DNA from: Streptomyces sp. SID13031
Lineage (GTDB): Bacteria; Actinomycetota; Actinomycetes; Propionibacteriales; Kribbellaceae
Assembly: GCF_010548305.1 (NCBI RefSeq)
Contig: NZ_JAAGLV010000026.1
Span: 1-64,000 of the forward strand
Direction: 5' to 3'
Length of the DNA: 64,000 nucleotides
Part shown: piece after piece, positions 40,167 through 48,159 of the stretch
Layout: each line of letters opens with the position of its first letter
Numbering within the stretch: position 1 is the first letter of the stretch
Translations under genes and position numbers: made by a program
Notes under the pieces: generated by a model
Told to the model about the DNA's origin: nothing
The model's database searches: none
What the model saw: the letters and a program-made list of their open reading frames with translations, nothing else

Positions 40167-41159
40167 ATGCCGAGCCGGCTGGATGACGAGCTGACCAGGC
40201 TGGTGTCCGCGGGCGTACTGCGCCCCCACCAAGCCCAATCCCTCCGCACAGCCGCAGAAGCGGACTCCGGCACCCGCACTCCGCCTCCGGCACGCACTGG
40301 TGGTGAACAGCCCAAAACTGTCCGTACTCCGCCCACCGCCGCGCATTCGTCGGCGCTGACCGAGGTTCTCGGGTACATCGGCGGCGCTCTCCTGCTCGGT
40401 GCTGTGGCCCTTCTCACGCTTGCCAACTGGGGTGAGATGGGCCGGGCGGCCCGGATCAGCACCGGGACCAGCGCGGCCGTGATCTTGCTGGGAACGGCGA
40501 TGCTGCTGGCGTTGCTCAGGCGACGGGAGCAGTTGAGCTCGGCGTTGGCCTCGTTGGGGTGTTGTGTGGCTGGGTTCGCGACCTACGTGGCGATCGAGGG
40601 CGAGACCGGGCGAGTCGTCGGGGTCGCCGTGGCGCTTGCGCTCGCGGTCCTCGGAGTGTGGTGGCTGGCCGGGTCTTCGTTGCTGGTGGCAACGTTCGCG
40701 ATCCTCGCCGTCGGCGTGCTGGTGATCACCGCCGACGTGCTCACGCCGGACACCTCGACGACGACCAACTCGGCTGGCATCGCTGGTACCGGGTTCATCC
40801 TGGTGGCGTTCGTGATGGCGATGCTCGGCCTCGTACGCGACCAGGTGACCGCGTGGTCGCTCGCCGGCGCCGCGATGTTCAGCTCGTCCATCTGCTGGCT
40901 CGTCCAGGAGCGCGGCGAGGTGATGGCGCTCGCTGTCGGTACTGCGGGCCCGGCAGCGCTCCTAGTCGCGTACGGGCGCCGCCACGCGTCGGCGTACGCC
41001 GTAGTCGGCTGCTCCATTCTGCTGGTCATCTGGCCGATCTCCCTCTACCAGTTGACCGACAACGTCGCCGGAGTAGCCATCGGCCTTGTGGTAGCCAGTA
41101 CTGCGCTCCTGGTAGCCGTGCTGCTCTTGACCCGCCGCCAGCGAAGACTGGTGGAATGA
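40167..41159 (+). CDS. Multi-span membrane protein of the DUF2157-like type
   Basis: 330 residues with about ten hydrophobic spans after a soluble N-terminal region (…LDDELTRLVSAGVLRPHQAQ…), which resembles the short helical domain of DUF2157 proteins. No catalytic motif. The ATG has GGAGG 12 nt upstream; the stop overlaps the D-amino-acid oxidase start (ATGA). The function is unknown. Confidence 0.7.
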   Translation: MPSRLDDELTRLVSAGVLRPHQAQSLRTAAEADSGTRTPPPARTGGEQPKTVRTPPTAAHSSALTEVLGYIGGALLLGAVALLTLANWGEMGRAARISTGTSAAVILLGTAMLLALLRRREQLSSALASLGCCVAGFATYVAIEGETGRVVGVAVALALAVLGVWWLAGSSLLVATFAILAVGVLVITADVLTPDTSTTTNSAGIAGTGFILVAFVMAMLGLVRDQVTAWSLAGAAMFSSSICWLVQERGEVMALAVGTAGPAALLVAYGRRHASAYAVVGCSILLVIWPISLYQLTDNVAGVAIGLVVASTALLVAVLLLTRRQRRLVE

Positions 41160-42100
41160 GAGTCGTAGTGCTCGGCGCAGGCATCTCCGGCCTGTCCACC
41201 GCCACCCTGCTCCGCCAACGCGGCGACGACGTGATCCTGGTCAGCGCCCACCCCACCGAGGCGACCACCTCCCACCTGGCAGCAGCGGTCTGGTTCCCCA
41301 CCGCAGCGGCTCCGGCAGACAAGGTCGCCAGCTGGGGCAGCACCACGTACGACGTACTGGCGGCTGAAGCTGCCCGTGGCGTGCCGGGCGTGGTCATGCG
41401 CGAGTCCCTCGTCGTCTACCGCGAGGAGCCGGGTCCTCAGCCCTGGGCAGCCGCGGTGGGCGACATCCGCCCAGCCCGGTCGGACGAGCTCCCAGCCGGC
41501 TACACCCACGGCCTGCGGTTCGCCGTGCCGCTGGTCGAGATGCCCACCTACCTGCCTTGGCTCTACCGCCAGTACATCGACGGGGACGGTCAGCAGGAGG
41601 TACGGCGGATCGAGCACCTCGGAGAGCTGCTGGACCTCCAGCCCGACGTCATCGTCAACTGCGCGGGCCTGGCTGCAGGCAAGCTCGTCGGCGACAGCAG
41701 CACCTACCCCATTCGCGGCCAGATCGTCAGAGTCGCCAACCCGGGACTGGCTATGTCGATGCGGGACGAGTCCCATCCGGCCGGCCGTGCCTACGTCCAT
41801 CCCCGTACCAACGACTGCATCCTCGGTGGCACGCTCGACGCGGGCGCCTGGGACACCACGGTCGACGACGAGATCACCCGGTCGATCATCAGCCGTTGCA
41901 GCGACTTGATCCCGGCCCTGGCCGATGCAGAGGTCATCGAGGCGCTGGTGGGGCTCAGGCCCGGTCGCCCAGAGGTGAGGCTCGAGCGGGACGAGCAGCT
42001 GCTTCCCGGAGTACCGGTGGTGCACAACTACGGGCATGGAGGCAGCGGGATCACCCTGGGCTGGGGCTGTGCCGCAGACGCCGTCAGGGCGTGCGGGTGA
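41156..42100 (+). CDS. D-amino-acid oxidase (DAAO family)
   Basis: 314 residues. FAD-binding VVVLGAGISGLSTATLL at residues 3-19, AAAVWFPTAA substrate region, and the C-terminal HNYGHGGSGITLGWG characteristic of DAAO. Oxidises neutral D-amino acids to 2-oxo acids with peroxide formation. Translationally coupled to the upstream membrane protein, which may be related to uptake or sensing of the substrate; that is inference. Confidence 0.92.
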   Translation: MRVVVLGAGISGLSTATLLRQRGDDVILVSAHPTEATTSHLAAAVWFPTAAAPADKVASWGSTTYDVLAAEAARGVPGVVMRESLVVYREEPGPQPWAAAVGDIRPARSDELPAGYTHGLRFAVPLVEMPTYLPWLYRQYIDGDGQQEVRRIEHLGELLDLQPDVIVNCAGLAAGKLVGDSSTYPIRGQIVRVANPGLAMSMRDESHPAGRAYVHPRTNDCILGGTLDAGAWDTTVDDEITRSIISRCSDLIPALADAEVIEALVGLRPGRPEVRLERDEQLLPGVPVVHNYGHGGSGITLGWGCAADAVRACG

Positions 42101-43577
42101 CCTTCAAGCCGCGGAGTGCGAGGCTGCCGTCGGTGGATGCTCGGCCGAGGTGCAGGTAGCCGCCGCGGTAGGCCTTGTCGGTGACGGTCACCTTGGCCGG
42201 CTGGTCGAGCCGGCTCCAGGTGAGCGTGGTGGGCGTGACGTCGAGGCGGAAGCTCATCCACGCACCCGCGAACGCCGCAGTGCTCTGCTTGACCGCCAGC
42301 TTGACGCCCGCGGGCTGGCCGACGCGATGCGCGTAGAGCCCGAGTGCGCCGTTCGCCTGCATGATCGCGTGGTAACCGTTCGCGGTGCCGATCTGATGCT
42401 CGTAGTACGCGTCGTCGGTATGCCCGAAGGCCAGTGTCAGGTTCGCGAGCGGGTCGGCGGGCAGTACGGCGTACGAGGCCTGGAACTCCACCGAGTAGAC
42501 CGGCGAGGTGATCGGGCCGAGGTTGCCGAGCGTGAGGAAGTGCTGGGTGCCCACCGCGCCGAGCCCGATGCGGCCCCCGCGTCCCCAGCCGAGGGCGAAG
42601 CGGTCGTCGTACGGGTCCCGCGTGAGCTCGCCCGGGACCAGCGCCCCGGAGGCCCACTGGTCGGTGATGGCCTGCTCGGTCTTGCTGCGCAGGTAGCCGA
42701 GGTTGGACGTCACCGCGCCGTGCATTCCGAGCGAGGCGTAGTGGGCGACCTCCGAGCGGCGGTGCAGCGGATAGGGCCAGATCGGGATGCCGGTCGCGAC
42801 GGCCGCCTCGACGAGTGGCGTCGCGAGGTAACCGGTCGGGCCGGAGTTCGGGACGACGATCGCGTCGGTGCGCGGCGACAACTGGGCGGCGACCGTCTGG
42901 ATCGCGTCCGGCGTCATCTCCTTCGGCGTGGTGAAGTAGGCGAACACGCCGAGCCCGAGCGACTTCACCTCAGCGATCAACTTGCTCTTGAAATAAGTCT
43001 TGATCATCACGGCGGACTCCAGCCGGTACTTCGAGACCATCGCCATCATCGGGCCGTAGGCGCGCTCGTCCTTCGCCTCGATCGCGAGCACCACCCGGCC
43101 GCCGAACTTGCGCAGCACGTCCTCGAACAACGGCACCTTGACCTTGGCCTGCAGCCAGTGCGGGCCGAGCCGCGGTACCTCGAGCCACCCCTGCTCGACC
43201 TGGGCGTAGGTCGTGGCCCGCAGACTGCCTTTGAGGTTGGTCGTCCGGTCCAGCGTCGTGTCGTGCAGGCAGACCAGCACGTTGTCGGCGGTGAGTCCGA
43301 CGCTGATCTCCATCGCCTGGGCACCCCAGGCGACCGCGGCGTCGTAGGACTCCATGCTGTGCTCAGGGAACACGTCACCGGCGCCCCGGTGGCCGACCAG
43401 GTAGCTGTCGCCGCGGTCCGCGACCCAGTCGCTGAGGCTGTAGTCGCCGACCAGGCCGACGCTTCCAGGCGTCGTACTACTACGGCAGCCGGTGAGCAGT
43501 GATCCGCCCGCGGCAGCACCAAGCAACCCCAGCGTCGTTCGACGGCTGATCGGGGTATGCGGCAGCAACTCATCCAT
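42084..43577 (-). CDS. Lipoprotein glycerophosphodiester phosphodiesterase with extra C-terminal domain
   Basis: 497 residues from ATG 43577, with GGAGGGGG upstream. SRRTTLG followed by …LLTGC is a Tat-type signal with a lipobox, so the enzyme is anchored outside. GDPD motifs: HRGAGDVFPEHSMESY and EISVGLTADNVLVCLHD, with the usual catalytic His and Glu. Residues about 330-497 form a second beta-rich domain of unknown role (…YSVEFQASYAVLPADP…). The 3' end overlaps the convergent DAAO gene by 17 bp. Confidence 0.9.
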   Translation of the reverse strand: MDELLPHTPISRRTTLGLLGAAAGGSLLTGCRSSTTPGSVGLVGDYSLSDWVADRGDSYLVGHRGAGDVFPEHSMESYDAAVAWGAQAMEISVGLTADNVLVCLHDTTLDRTTNLKGSLRATTYAQVEQGWLEVPRLGPHWLQAKVKVPLFEDVLRKFGGRVVLAIEAKDERAYGPMMAMVSKYRLESAVMIKTYFKSKLIAEVKSLGLGVFAYFTTPKEMTPDAIQTVAAQLSPRTDAIVVPNSGPTGYLATPLVEAAVATGIPIWPYPLHRRSEVAHYASLGMHGAVTSNLGYLRSKTEQAITDQWASGALVPGELTRDPYDDRFALGWGRGGRIGLGAVGTQHFLTLGNLGPITSPVYSVEFQASYAVLPADPLANLTLAFGHTDDAYYEHQIGTANGYHAIMQANGALGLYAHRVGQPAGVKLAVKQSTAAFAGAWMSFRLDVTPTTLTWSRLDQPAKVTVTDKAYRGGYLHLGRASTDGSLALRGLKVTRTP

Positions 43578-43817
43578 CGGTGCCCCCTCCGCGGCGCAGG
43601 TTCCCCCCTGCACCGTGCTGTTACCCCGCCCCGCCGCCCCGGTCAGGGTCTCTGACCGAAGAGTAAGGGCACCGACGGCAACAGCGGCAGTCCTCGATGC
43701 AGGGTCGTGACGCAACGGGAACAGGCAGTGTTGAACCGCCTCCGAGCGGTGACGTTCAAGGGGTGCACGGCGCGCGGCGTTGGGTACGACGGCCCTGGAT
43801 GCGGCAGACTCGCACGC

Positions 43818-45935
43818 GTGACTGCTCCCACTCCAGCCCTTGTCGAGCTAGCCGTCGCGCACGGAGTGGCGACCGAGTACTGGAACTGGCAGGGCGAACA
43901 CGTACTGGTCTCGTCCGAGGTCGTCTCCACAGTGCTGGCCGCACTCGGTGTCGACGCGTCCACGCCCGAGCGCGCCGCCGATGCGCTGGCAGAGCACCAG
44001 CAAGCCCGCTGGCGCCGTACGCTGCCCGCCACTCTCGTCATGCGAGAGGGCTGGACGCCCTGGTTCGCAGTCCACGTGCCGCATGGCTCCACGGCCGAGG
44101 TCTGGCTGGATCTGGAGGACGGCGGCCAGCGCCGCGACATCCCTCAGCAGGAGCACTGGGTCGAGCCCGAGTGGGTCGACGGCGTCCAGATCGGCGAAGC
44201 GACGTACCAGTTGCCGGGGGACCTGCCACTCGGCTACCACCGGCTCTGCGCGCGGATCGGCACCAACCCGGAGATCTCTGTCGGCTCCCTGATCGTCACC
44301 CCGCAACGGCTCGAGCCGCAGACGCTGCAGCGGACCTGGGGCTGGGTGCTTCAGCTGTACTCCGTGCGCTCCCGCAGGTCGTGGGGGATCGGCGACCTGC
44401 ACGACCTCGCCGACCTGGCTGCCTGGTCTGCCAATGACCTCGGCGCGGGCTTCGTACTGATCAACCCGCTGCACGCCGCCGAGACGGCCGGCCGGATGGA
44501 GCCCTCGCCGTACCTGCCGGCCTCGCGCCGGTTCGGGAACCCGCTCTACCTGCGGATCGAGGACATCGACGAGTACGGCGACCTGGCGCCGGCCGAGCGC
44601 GACCGGGTCCGCACACTCGCGCTGCAGGCAAGGGCACTGAGCGAGGACGCGGACGCGCTGGACCGCGACACCGTCTGGGCAGCCAAGCGTGAGGCCCTGC
44701 AACTGCTCTTCGGGGTCCGCCCGTCGATCGGCCGGATCGCGGAGTACGGCGCATACTGCGACCGCGAGGGTCAGGGCCTGATCGACTTCGCCACCTGGGC
44801 CGCGATCGCCGACGTCCACGGGCCCGAGTGGAGCAAGTGGCCCGAGGAACTGCAGGACCCGACCGCGCCCCAAGTTGTTGCCTTCCGCAACGAAAACCCG
44901 GATGCGGTGGAGTTCCACTGCTGGCTGCAGTGGCAGCTCGACGAGCAGCTCGCCCGGACCCAGGCGCGCGCCAAGTCGGCCGGCATGTCGCTCGGCATCC
45001 TGCACGACCTCGCCGTCGGCGTACACCCTGATGGTGCCGATGCGTGGGCGCTGAAGCGCGTGCTCGCGGCGGGGATCCACGTGGGTGCGCCGCCGGACGC
45101 GTTCAACCAGCAGGGACAGGACTGGTCGCAGCCGCCGTGGCGTCCGGACGCGCTCGCCGACACCGGGTACGCGCCGTGGCGAGACCTGGTCCGCGCGGTG
45201 ATCCGGCACGGTGGCGGACTGCGGATCGACCACATCCTCGGGCTCTTCCGGCTCTGGTGGGTCACCTCGCCCGAGCGGCCGACCGAGGGCACGTACGTGC
45301 GCTACGACCACGAGGCGCTGATCGGCATCCTCGTGCTCGAGGCATCCCGGGCCGGCGTGGTCGTCGTGGGGGAGGACCTCGGCACGGTCGAGCCCTGGGT
45401 GCGCGACTACCTCACCGAACGCGGAGTCCTCGGTACTTCGGTGCTGTGGTTCGAGCGCGATGCGAACGGCAACCCGCTCCCGCCTGAGCGTTGGCGCGAA
45501 CTCTGCCTGGCCACGGTGACGACCCACGACCTGCCACCGACGGCCGGCTACCTCGCGGGCGATCACGTCGAACTGCGCGACCGCCTCGGCCTGCTGACCC
45601 GACCGGTCGCCGAGGAGCTCGCCATCGACGAGGCCGACCGCGACGCCTGGCTCAACGCGCTGCGCGAGCGGCATTTGCTGGGCAACGCGGATGGCGACGT
45701 CGAGCGCATCGTCGAGGCACTGCACCGGTACGTCGCGCACACGCCGGCCAAGCTGGTCGGCGTCGCCCTGACGGACGCGGTCGGCGAACGGCGGACCCAG
45801 AATCAGCCAGGCACCACGGACGAGTACCCGAACTGGCGGATCCCGCTCGGCGGCCCCGACGGGCTGCCCGTGCTGATCGAGGACCTGCCGAACAACCAGC
45901 GCCTACGCCGGCTGATCGGCGTCCTGCACAGCTAG
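43818..45935 (+). CDS. malQ: 4-alpha-glucanotransferase (GH77)
   Basis: 705 residues from GTG 43818. The GH77 residues are visible: LRIDHILGLFRLWW (nucleophile Asp region), VVGEDLGTVEP (acid/base Glu) and TVTTHDLPPTAGYLAGD (third Asp), plus PYLPASRRFGNPLYLR. An N-terminal beta-domain of about 130 residues precedes the barrel, as in mycobacterial and plant disproportionating enzymes. It transfers maltooligosaccharide chains in glycogen/maltodextrin turnover. The GDPD gene is divergent. Confidence 0.95.
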   Translation: MTAPTPALVELAVAHGVATEYWNWQGEHVLVSSEVVSTVLAALGVDASTPERAADALAEHQQARWRRTLPATLVMREGWTPWFAVHVPHGSTAEVWLDLEDGGQRRDIPQQEHWVEPEWVDGVQIGEATYQLPGDLPLGYHRLCARIGTNPEISVGSLIVTPQRLEPQTLQRTWGWVLQLYSVRSRRSWGIGDLHDLADLAAWSANDLGAGFVLINPLHAAETAGRMEPSPYLPASRRFGNPLYLRIEDIDEYGDLAPAERDRVRTLALQARALSEDADALDRDTVWAAKREALQLLFGVRPSIGRIAEYGAYCDREGQGLIDFATWAAIADVHGPEWSKWPEELQDPTAPQVVAFRNENPDAVEFHCWLQWQLDEQLARTQARAKSAGMSLGILHDLAVGVHPDGADAWALKRVLAAGIHVGAPPDAFNQQGQDWSQPPWRPDALADTGYAPWRDLVRAVIRHGGGLRIDHILGLFRLWWVTSPERPTEGTYVRYDHEALIGILVLEASRAGVVVVGEDLGTVEPWVRDYLTERGVLGTSVLWFERDANGNPLPPERWRELCLATVTTHDLPPTAGYLAGDHVELRDRLGLLTRPVAEELAIDEADRDAWLNALRERHLLGNADGDVERIVEALHRYVAHTPAKLVGVALTDAVGERRTQNQPGTTDEYPNWRIPLGGPDGLPVLIEDLPNNQRLRRLIGVLHS

Positions 45936-45982
45936 TGGACCCGAGCAATATCTAGCAGTAAGTGAACATCTGCTCACGAGCT

Positions 45983-46021
45983 GTTGACAATAGATTTGAA
46001 CGGTTGTTATCTATTGTCAAC
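45983..46021. promoter_or_regulatory. Long dyad overlapping the promoter of the polysaccharide monooxygenase gene
   Basis: GTTGACAATAGAT (45983-45995) and ATCTATTGTCAAC (46009-46021) are perfect 13-bp arms with a 13-nt spacer. TTGACA in the left arm and TTATCT 17 bp later (46007-46012) form a good promoter, so a protein bound to the dyad would control it. Confidence 0.75.
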
Positions 46022-46082
46022 GAAGGCGCCTTCCTTCATTCCCCGACCGCCCCCACAACCGGGAATCAGAAGGAGTGTCCGC

Positions 46083-46679
46083 ATGCTGCGAACACACAAA
46101 CTCAGTCTGGCCGGAGTCGCTGCCGGAGCCTTGGCTCTGGCGGTCTCCACAACCACCCCGCTGGCCTACGGTCACGGGTACACCACCGCGCCGATCAGTC
46201 GCGCCAAGCACTGTGCGAACACCACGGTGCAGAACTGTGGCCAGATTCAATGGGAGCCGCAGAGCACTGAGGGGCCGAAGGGATTCCCCGGCGCAGGTCC
46301 CGCCGACGGAAAGCTCTGCTCGGCCGGTCTGCAGCAGTTCAACGAGCTGAACGACCAGCGCGGTGGCGCCTGGCCGACCACCCAGCTCACGTCCGGCGCG
46401 AACTACTCGTTCAAGTGGCACCTGACCGCGCAACACGCCACCACGGACTTCAAGTACTACATCACCAAGCAGGGCTGGAACCAGAACGCCGCACTGACCC
46501 GGTCGGCGCTCGAGCTGGCGCCGTTCCTGACCGTGTCGATGGGTGGCGCCCGCCCGGCCGCCGACATCACTCACCAGGGCCGGCTGCCGAGCCGGACCGG
46601 CCGGCACATGATCCTCGCCGTCTGGACGATCGCCGACACCGCGAACGCGTTCTACCAGTGCTCCGACGTCCGGTTCTGA
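46083..46679 (+). CDS. Copper lytic polysaccharide monooxygenase (AA10), secreted
   Basis: 198-residue precursor from ATG 46083 with AAGGAG upstream. A 30-residue signal peptide ends …PLAYG, so the mature chain begins with His (H31, HGYTTAPISR), and a second His in WHLTAQHAT (H118) completes the copper histidine brace. Chitin-active AA10 enzymes share the HGYT-x-x-P-x-SR start. There is no carbohydrate-binding module. It cleaves crystalline chitin or cellulose oxidatively; the dyad upstream is probably the substrate-controlled switch. Confidence 0.93.
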   Translation: MLRTHKLSLAGVAAGALALAVSTTTPLAYGHGYTTAPISRAKHCANTTVQNCGQIQWEPQSTEGPKGFPGAGPADGKLCSAGLQQFNELNDQRGGAWPTTQLTSGANYSFKWHLTAQHATTDFKYYITKQGWNQNAALTRSALELAPFLTVSMGGARPAADITHQGRLPSRTGRHMILAVWTIADTANAFYQCSDVRF

Positions 46680-46719
46680 CCGGACCCTGAAAGAAAATCC
46701 GACGTCCGGTTCCGACCGG
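46662..46719 (+). repeat. Duplication of the last 22 bp of the AA10 gene
   Basis: The segment TCCGACGTCCGGTTCTGACC plus GG (46662-46683), which includes the stop codon, recurs at 46698-46719 with one change (T to C, so the copied stop becomes CGA). The copies are separated by CCTGAAAGAAAA-type sequence. Confidence 0.7.
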
Positions 46720-46732
46720 CGGCGCCCCCCGG

Positions 46733-46770
46733 CGTGGAGCCGAGCCGACTGCCCTCGGTTCGGCTCCACG
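46733..46770 (+). terminator. Terminator of the AA10 gene
   Basis: CGTGGAGCCGAGCCGA pairs with TCGGTTCGGCTCCACG over 16 bp (one wobble), loop CTGCCC. Confidence 0.75.
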
Positions 46771-46803
46771 TAGCCGGCCGGCCTGGCGTCTGGTCGGTGA
46801 GTG

Positions 46804-46818
46804 TTCACGTTTCGTGAA
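46804..46818. promoter_or_regulatory. Palindrome upstream of the secreted 166-residue protein
   Basis: TTCACG-TTT-CGTGAA, perfect 6-bp arms, 60-75 bp upstream of ATG 46880; a candidate operator. Confidence 0.45.
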
Positions 46819-46838
46819 TAACTTTCCTGGGAATGGCA

Positions 46839-46872
46839 CTCCTTGAAACCTTCCGCCCCGAGTTTCAAGGAG
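46839..46872 (+). promoter_or_regulatory. Hairpin sequestering the ribosome binding site
   Basis: CTCCTTGAAAC (46839-46849) pairs perfectly with GTTTCAAGGAG (46862-46872), loop 12 nt; GGGA (46829-46832) and TCCC (46875-46878) could extend it. The right arm contains the AAGGAG ribosome site of the gene at 46880. Confidence 0.65.
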
Positions 46873-46879
46873 AGTCCCC

Positions 46880-47380
46880 ATGAAATCCTTTCTCCGTCGC
46901 GTGACCGTGCCCTTGGTCGCCCTGATCGTCGGCGTACTGCCCGGCCTTCTGGTGATCGAGCAGGCGTCGGCCGTCACCAAGATGACCCACTCGCAGGCTG
47001 CCTCGATCTTCAGTGCCGCGGGGATCACCTGGTCCTCCAGTGGTGGTTGCTCCGACTGGAACAACTCCACCTGCACCTCGTTCACCAACATCAACGACAG
47101 CACCGTGTACGGCGCTCGCACGCTGAAGCAGGCGAGCGGCTGCGCGGTGAACATCACCGGCGGCACCGAGACGGGTCACGCCAGCGGCACCTACAGCCAC
47201 CGCAACGGCTACAAGGTCGACATCTCCAAGGGCACCTGCGTCGGCAACTACATCAAGAACACCTTCACCCGGATCGCCAACCGGGGTGACGGCTACCCGC
47301 AGTGGAAGGCAGCCTCGGGCAACATCTACTGCGACGAGGGCAACCACTGGGACATCACGTACTACACCTGTGGCTGCTGA
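46880..47380 (+). CDS. Small secreted Cys-rich protein of unknown function
   Basis: 166-residue precursor with a signal peptide of about 31 residues (…LVIEQASA). The mature chain is rich in Thr/Ser/Gly and holds six or more Cys, two of them in the end CGC, suggesting disulfides. A conserved-looking patch GTYSHRNGYKVDISKG has a His/Asp arrangement that could bind metal, as in M15 peptidases, but the fold is not recognised. It is near the AA10 gene and closed by a strong terminator. Expression is probably controlled by the leader hairpin. Confidence 0.75.
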   Translation: MKSFLRRVTVPLVALIVGVLPGLLVIEQASAVTKMTHSQAASIFSAAGITWSSSGGCSDWNNSTCTSFTNINDSTVYGARTLKQASGCAVNITGGTETGHASGTYSHRNGYKVDISKGTCVGNYIKNTFTRIANRGDGYPQWKAASGNIYCDEGNHWDITYYTCGC

Positions 47381-47398
47381 CTTCTAGTACCCAGCTGT

Positions 47399-47436
47399 CC
47401 GCACCCGTCCCGGTCGAGGCCCCGGGACGGGTGCGG
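47399..47436 (+). terminator. Terminator of the secreted protein gene
   Basis: CCGCACCCGTCCCGG and CCGGGACGGGTGCGG, perfect 15-bp stem, 8-nt loop. Confidence 0.85.
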
Positions 47437-47449
47437 CCGTTCGTGGGAC

Positions 47450-47455
47450 TAGTCT
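47450..47455 (+). promoter_or_regulatory. Minus-10 box of probably leaderless small membrane protein gene
   Basis: TAGTCT ends 7 nt before GTG 47463; no ribosome site. Confidence 0.4.
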
Positions 47456-47462
47456 TCTGTTC

Positions 47463-47738
47463 GTGATCACTCTGCTCTCCGGCCACACCTTGCTGGTGTT
47501 CGTCGGTATTCCGGCGCTGGTCGTGGCGGTGCTGGCCTTGCTCGTCTTCGCCTCCTCGATCGCGCAAGGTCCCCGCTATCGCCCGGGACTGTCCTGGTGG
47601 GCTCCGCCGGTCTGGATCGGTGGCCCGACCGCCACCAAGCCGGACCCGGCCAACCTGCCCGAGCTCCCGGCCGGCACCACTCCCGCGACCGCCACCGGCG
47701 TCGCCCGTACGACCGGAGGCGCAAGTGCCAGCTGGTGA
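47463..47738 (+). CDS. Small membrane protein of unknown function
   Basis: 91 residues from GTG 47463 with one N-terminal hydrophobic helix (…LLVFVGIPALVVAVLALLVFA…) and a Pro/Thr-rich cytosolic tail containing WWAPPVWIGGP. It overlaps the DUF5130 gene by 14 bp, which implies a joint role. Mycobacterial DUF5130 genes commonly follow such a small membrane protein. Confidence 0.7.
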   Translation: MITLLSGHTLLVFVGIPALVVAVLALLVFASSIAQGPRYRPGLSWWAPPVWIGGPTATKPDPANLPELPAGTTPATATGVARTTGGASASW

Positions 47739-48123
47739 CGCATTCACCCCGGATCAGCTCTATGACCTCGAGCGCGCCGTCAGGCACGCCGAGAGCGCGT
47801 CGAGCCTGCACTTCTCCGTGTACGTCGGCGGCGCCGACTCCGAGACGCGCCCGTTCGCCCTTGAGCTGCTGAACGAGCTGGACGACCCGGACAACAGCGT
47901 CCTGGTCTACGTCGACCCCGCCGGGCGCCGGGTGGAGATCGTCACCGGATCGAACGCCCGGCGGCAGCTCTCGGACCACGCGGCCGGCCTGGCCGCGCTG
48001 ACGATGCAGACGTCCTTCGCCGCCGGCGATCTGACGGGTGGCCTCGTCACCGGCGTCCAGCAGCTCGGTGATCACGCGCACCAGGCGACGATGCTGCACG
48101 CCAACGAGCCGCACAAGCAGTAG
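47725..48123 (+). CDS. DUF5130 family protein (TPM-like)
   Basis: 132 residues from GTG 47725 with GGAGG 7 nt upstream. The chain (…YDLERAVRHAESASSLHFSV…, …VLVYVDPAGRRVEIVTGS…) matches the actinobacterial DUF5130 family, which is related to TPM-domain phosphatases. No membrane span. Function is unknown. The start lies inside the preceding gene, so translation is coupled. Confidence 0.8.
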   Translation: MPAGDAFTPDQLYDLERAVRHAESASSLHFSVYVGGADSETRPFALELLNELDDPDNSVLVYVDPAGRRVEIVTGSNARRQLSDHAAGLAALTMQTSFAAGDLTGGLVTGVQQLGDHAHQATMLHANEPHKQ

Positions 48124-48159
48124 ACGACTGCCCCCGGCCGCTCGAGCAGCGGCCGGGAC

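Noticed and set aside
38936..40462. 508-residue minus frame over the MscS gene
   Set aside because: The 277-residue frame carries the MscS motif; the larger frame does not.
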